Source: Cupriavidus oxalaticus (GTDB lineage: Bacteria > Pseudomonadota > Gammaproteobacteria > Burkholderiales > Burkholderiaceae). Taken from it: 64,000 nucleotides of DNA. Of the stretch, positions 61,663 to 64,000 are shown in pieces (within the stretch, counting starts at the first letter, position 1; each line of letters opens with the position of its first letter). The position numbers were made by a program, and so were the translations under genes. The DNA lies in assembly GCF_016894385.1 (NCBI RefSeq), contig NZ_CP069812.1:1054001-1118000 (forward strand), written 5' to 3'. Under the pieces are notes generated by a model. The model was not told the DNA's origin and made no database searches. It was given only the letters and a program-made list of their open reading frames with translations.

Positions 61663-63369
61663 CTACTGCGCGTGCTCGATCACCAGCTGCACGCGGGTGA
61701 CGCCGTTGAAGGTGTTGTTGTCGAGCCGGTAGGCCACCTGCGCGCTGGCGCCGAGCGATTCCGCGTGGTTGAACCAGATCGCATCGAAGCGCTGGCTGCC
61801 GCGCCCGAGTTGCAGCTTCAGGTGCTTGCCCTTGAGCACGCTCTGGCGCAGTACGTCGAACTCGCCACAGAAGGTCGGGGCGGGGAAGCCCTGGCCCCAT
61901 ACCTGCTGCTCCAGCAGCGTGACGAATTCCGGGCTGAAGCACCCGTCCTCGATATCGCCGTCGGTCTCGATCACGCGCGCGAGCTGGTCGTCGGTCAGCC
62001 ATTCCTTGCCGACCGCCTCGAAGGCTTCCTGGAACTCGGCAAAGCGCTCGGCGCGCACGGTCAGGCCGGCCGCCATGGCATGGCCGCCGAACTTGACCAT
62101 CATGCCGGGGCAGCGCTTGGACACCAGGTCGAGCGCATCGCGCAGGTGGAAGCCCGGGATCGAGCGGCCCGAGCCCTTGATGGTGGCTTCATCGCCGGGC
62201 GCGAAGGTGATGGTGGGGCGGTGGTACTTGTCCTTGAGCCGCGACGCGACGATGCCGATCACGCCCTGGTGCCAGGTGTCGTTGAACACGCTGACGGTAA
62301 AGCGCGCCGACGGGTCCGGGCCGGCAAGACCGGCCATGGGCTGCTCCAGGATCTGCAGGGCCTCCTGCTGCATGCCGGCCTCGATATCGCGCCGCTCGCG
62401 GTTCATGCTGTCGAGTTCCTGCGCGATTTCCCAGGCGCGGTTGGCATCGTCGGTCAGCAGGCATTCAATGCCCAGCGACATGTCCGCCAGCCGGCCGGCC
62501 GCGTTCAGCCGAGGCCCCAGCCCGAAGCCGAGGTCGAAGGTATTGGCGCGCGAAGCCTCCCGTCCCGCGGCGCGGAACAGCGCCGCCACGCCCGGCTGCA
62601 TGCGTCCCGCGCGCATCCGGCGCAGGCCCTGCGCCACCAGGATGCGGTTGTTGGTGTCGAGCTTGACCACGTCGGCGACGGTGCCCAGCGCCACCAGGTC
62701 GAGCAGGGTCTGCAGCGGCGGCTGTGTGGCCTGGGTGTAGACGCCGCGCCGGCGCAGCTCGGCGCGCAGCGCCAGCAGCACGTAGAACATCACGCCCACG
62801 CCCGCCAGGTTCTTGCTCGGGAATTCGCAGCCCGGCTGGTTCGGGTTGACGATTACCGCCGCGTCCGGCAGTTCGGCGCCCGGCAGGTGATGGTCGGTCA
62901 CCACCACGTCGATCCCCAGCGCATTGGCCGCGGCCACGCCGTCGACGCTGGCGATGCCGTTGTCGACCGTGACGATCACGTCCGGCTGCTGCCTGGCCGC
63001 CAGCGCCACGATTTCCGGCGTCAGGCCGTAGCCGTACTCGAAGCGGTTCGGCACGATGTACTCGACCCGCGCGCCCAGCATGCGCAGCCCGCGCACGCCG
63101 ACCGCGCAGGCGGTGGCGCCGTCGCAGTCATAGTCGGCGACGATCAGCAGGCGCTTGCCGGCGGCGATGGCGTCGGCGAGGTAGGCGGCGGCATGGCCGA
63201 TGCCTTTCATGGCGCCCGGTGGCACCAGTTCAGGCAGGTCGGTCGCCAGCTCGGCGGTGCGGGCCACGCCGCGCGCGGCCAGGATGCGGGCCAGCGTGGG
63301 ATGCAGGCCGGCGGCGGCCAGCGTGGTGACGTGTTCGGGGGAAAAGGTGCGGATGGCGATCCGGGTCAT
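61663..63369 (-). CDS. recJ: Single-strand-specific exonuclease RecJ
   Basis: A 5'-3' exonuclease for recombination and mismatch repair. The 568-residue protein has the DHH-family motifs: DYDCDGATA near residue 95, VTVDNGIAS, VTDHHLPG with Asp-His-His, and the DHHA1 region with GGHAMAAG (FGGHAMAAGL) that binds the DNA end. It starts at ATG 63369 and lies 66 bp downstream of the rpfE-like gene on the same strand, a conserved pair. Confidence 0.95.
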   Translation of the reverse strand: MTRIAIRTFSPEHVTTLAAAGLHPTLARILAARGVARTAELATDLPELVPPGAMKGIGHAAAYLADAIAAGKRLLIVADYDCDGATACAVGVRGLRMLGARVEYIVPNRFEYGYGLTPEIVALAARQQPDVIVTVDNGIASVDGVAAANALGIDVVVTDHHLPGAELPDAAVIVNPNQPGCEFPSKNLAGVGVMFYVLLALRAELRRRGVYTQATQPPLQTLLDLVALGTVADVVKLDTNNRILVAQGLRRMRAGRMQPGVAALFRAAGREASRANTFDLGFGLGPRLNAAGRLADMSLGIECLLTDDANRAWEIAQELDSMNRERRDIEAGMQQEALQILEQPMAGLAGPDPSARFTVSVFNDTWHQGVIGIVASRLKDKYHRPTITFAPGDEATIKGSGRSIPGFHLRDALDLVSKRCPGMMVKFGGHAMAAGLTVRAERFAEFQEAFEAVGKEWLTDDQLARVIETDGDIEDGCFSPEFVTLLEQQVWGQGFPAPTFCGEFDVLRQSVLKGKHLKLQLGRGSQRFDAIWFNHAESLGASAQVAYRLDNNTFNGVTRVQLVIEHAQ

Positions 63370-63435
63370 GGCAGGGCGGTCTTGTTCTTGCGTGGGGGGC
63401 GACGTTGGGTAACGTTGGGTGACGTAAGGCGACGT

Positions 63436-64000
63436 TCAGGCGGCGAAGGCGAGATCGGACAGCAGGGCGCGCCAGTCGCCGCGCTGGCCCATGCCGCGCC
63501 AGAACTTGCGCAGGTCGGCACGGGTCACGGTGAACTCGGCAAAATGGTTCTCGCCGCCCAGCACCAGCGTCACGGCGTCGATGCCGCCTGCGGCCAGCGC
63601 CTCCAGCGCCGGCGCGAACCAGTCGGCATCGAGCGCATGCATGCGCTCGATCCACAGGCCCCAGTCCTCCGTGATATGGGCTTCGGCGGCAAGTTCCAGC
63701 ATCGCCAGCACCGATCCCCCGGGCGCCGCCACGCCGGCCAGTCCCGCCGGCACCGGCAGCACGCGGCTGCCGGCGGCCAGCGCCAGCCCGGCCAGGAACG
63801 GGTCGTCGCTCAGTACCGTGTCGGCCAGGCGCGGCACGGCCTGCAGCGCGCCGCCGCCATACAGCCAGACCGAGTTCACCGGCAGCTCGCCGCGCGCCTC
63901 GCGGGCCTGGTTGACCGGGTGGTCGAACCAGGTCATCTGGATCTCGTTCTGTACCCGGCGCCAGTCGCGCGCACGCTCGCCGGCCTGCATCCAGATATCG
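63436..64000 (-). CDS. RpfE-like / phosphoglycerate mutase-like protein (3' part, cut by window edge)
   Basis: At least 188 C-terminal residues; the reading frame is open to the window edge (DIWMQAGE...), so the ATG at 63990 is probably internal. The pattern RGELPVNSVWLYGGGALQ is typical of a proteobacterial family annotated as phosphoglycerate mutase-like or RpfE-type regulatory protein. In Xanthomonas, rpfE lies with recJ, prfB and lysU, and here the same set is found within 7 kb. The biochemical role is not established; metal-site residues of a real mutase are not visible in this fragment. Confidence 0.75.
   Translation of the reverse strand, partial: DIWMQAGERARDWRRVQNEIQMTWFDHPVNQAREARGELPVNSVWLYGGGALQAVPRLADTVLSDDPFLAGLALAAGSRVLPVPAGLAGVAAPGGSVLAMLELAAEAHITEDWGLWIERMHALDADWFAPALEALAAGGIDAVTLVLGGENHFAEFTVTRADLRKFWRGMGQRGDWRALLSDLAFAA

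Overview
The window is high-GC DNA typical of a beta-proteobacterial chromosome. The gene set and protein sequences (class I NosZ cluster, intracellular PHB depolymerase with Cys183, iscRSUA-hscBA-fdx-iscX, yhdP-nit-tldD, nadK/hrcA, rpfE-like-recJ and prfB-lysS neighbourhoods) point to Burkholderiales, most likely Cupriavidus. The species cannot be fixed from the sequence alone. No rRNA, tRNA, CRISPR array, transposase or prophage was seen. Most of the window is core chromosome; the least ordinary parts are the nos cluster, the subtilase/rhombosortase locus and the monooxygenase operon.

Layout. 1-1.8 kb: 5' part of a MoxR ATPase and two small c-type cytochromes. 1.8-11.3 kb: a complete nitrous oxide reductase cluster, apbE/nosX divergent from nosZ-nosR-nosD-nosF-nosY-nosL, with an FNR/DNR-like box between them. 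11.3-12.8 kb: an aroG-type DAHP synthase behind a leader that looks like a Phe/Tyr attenuator. 12.9-20.8 kb: a methyltransferase, then the leftward yhdP-nit-tldD group. 21-29.8 kb: glnE, a rhombosortase, a subtilisin-like protease with a GlyGly-CTERM tail, a lipoprotein resembling that protease's propeptide, recN and nadK. 29.9-34.2 kb: hrcA, hemH, hslR, a small membrane peptide, grpE and a thioredoxin-like protein. 34.2-37.8 kb: outer-membrane phospholipase A, a DUF1841 protein, a DMT transporter and a nitroreductase. 37.9-41.9 kb: a leftward Baeyer-Villiger monooxygenase, alpha/beta hydrolase and COQ4-like operon, divergent from a TetR gene across a 13-bp perfect inverted repeat. 41.9-47.2 kb: nth-rsxB, a TetR gene, phaZ and an aromatic/aspartate aminotransferase. 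47.4-50.7 kb: uvrB, two small unknown proteins and a low-molecular-weight tyrosine phosphatase. 50.8-57 kb: the full isc operon under an IscR type 1 box. 57.1-64 kb: lysS, an SDR, prfB with its programmed frameshift, a LysM/LytM lipoprotein, recJ and the 3' part of an rpfE-like gene.

How the parts work together. The nos genes form a complete N2O-respiration module: the enzyme, the electron-donating flavoprotein NosR, its flavinylation factor, and the copper/sulfur assembly proteins. The isc operon supplies Fe-S clusters for NosR, RsxB, Nth and IscR itself. The two most interesting items are (i) the rhombosortase / GlyGly-CTERM subtilase / propeptide-like lipoprotein trio at 24.1-27.0 kb, which looks like a self-contained surface protease module with its own processing enzyme and a possible membrane-anchored inhibitor or chaperone, and (ii) the aroG leader, where a 23-codon peptide with six consecutive Phe/Tyr codons sits over mutually exclusive terminator and antiterminator hairpins.
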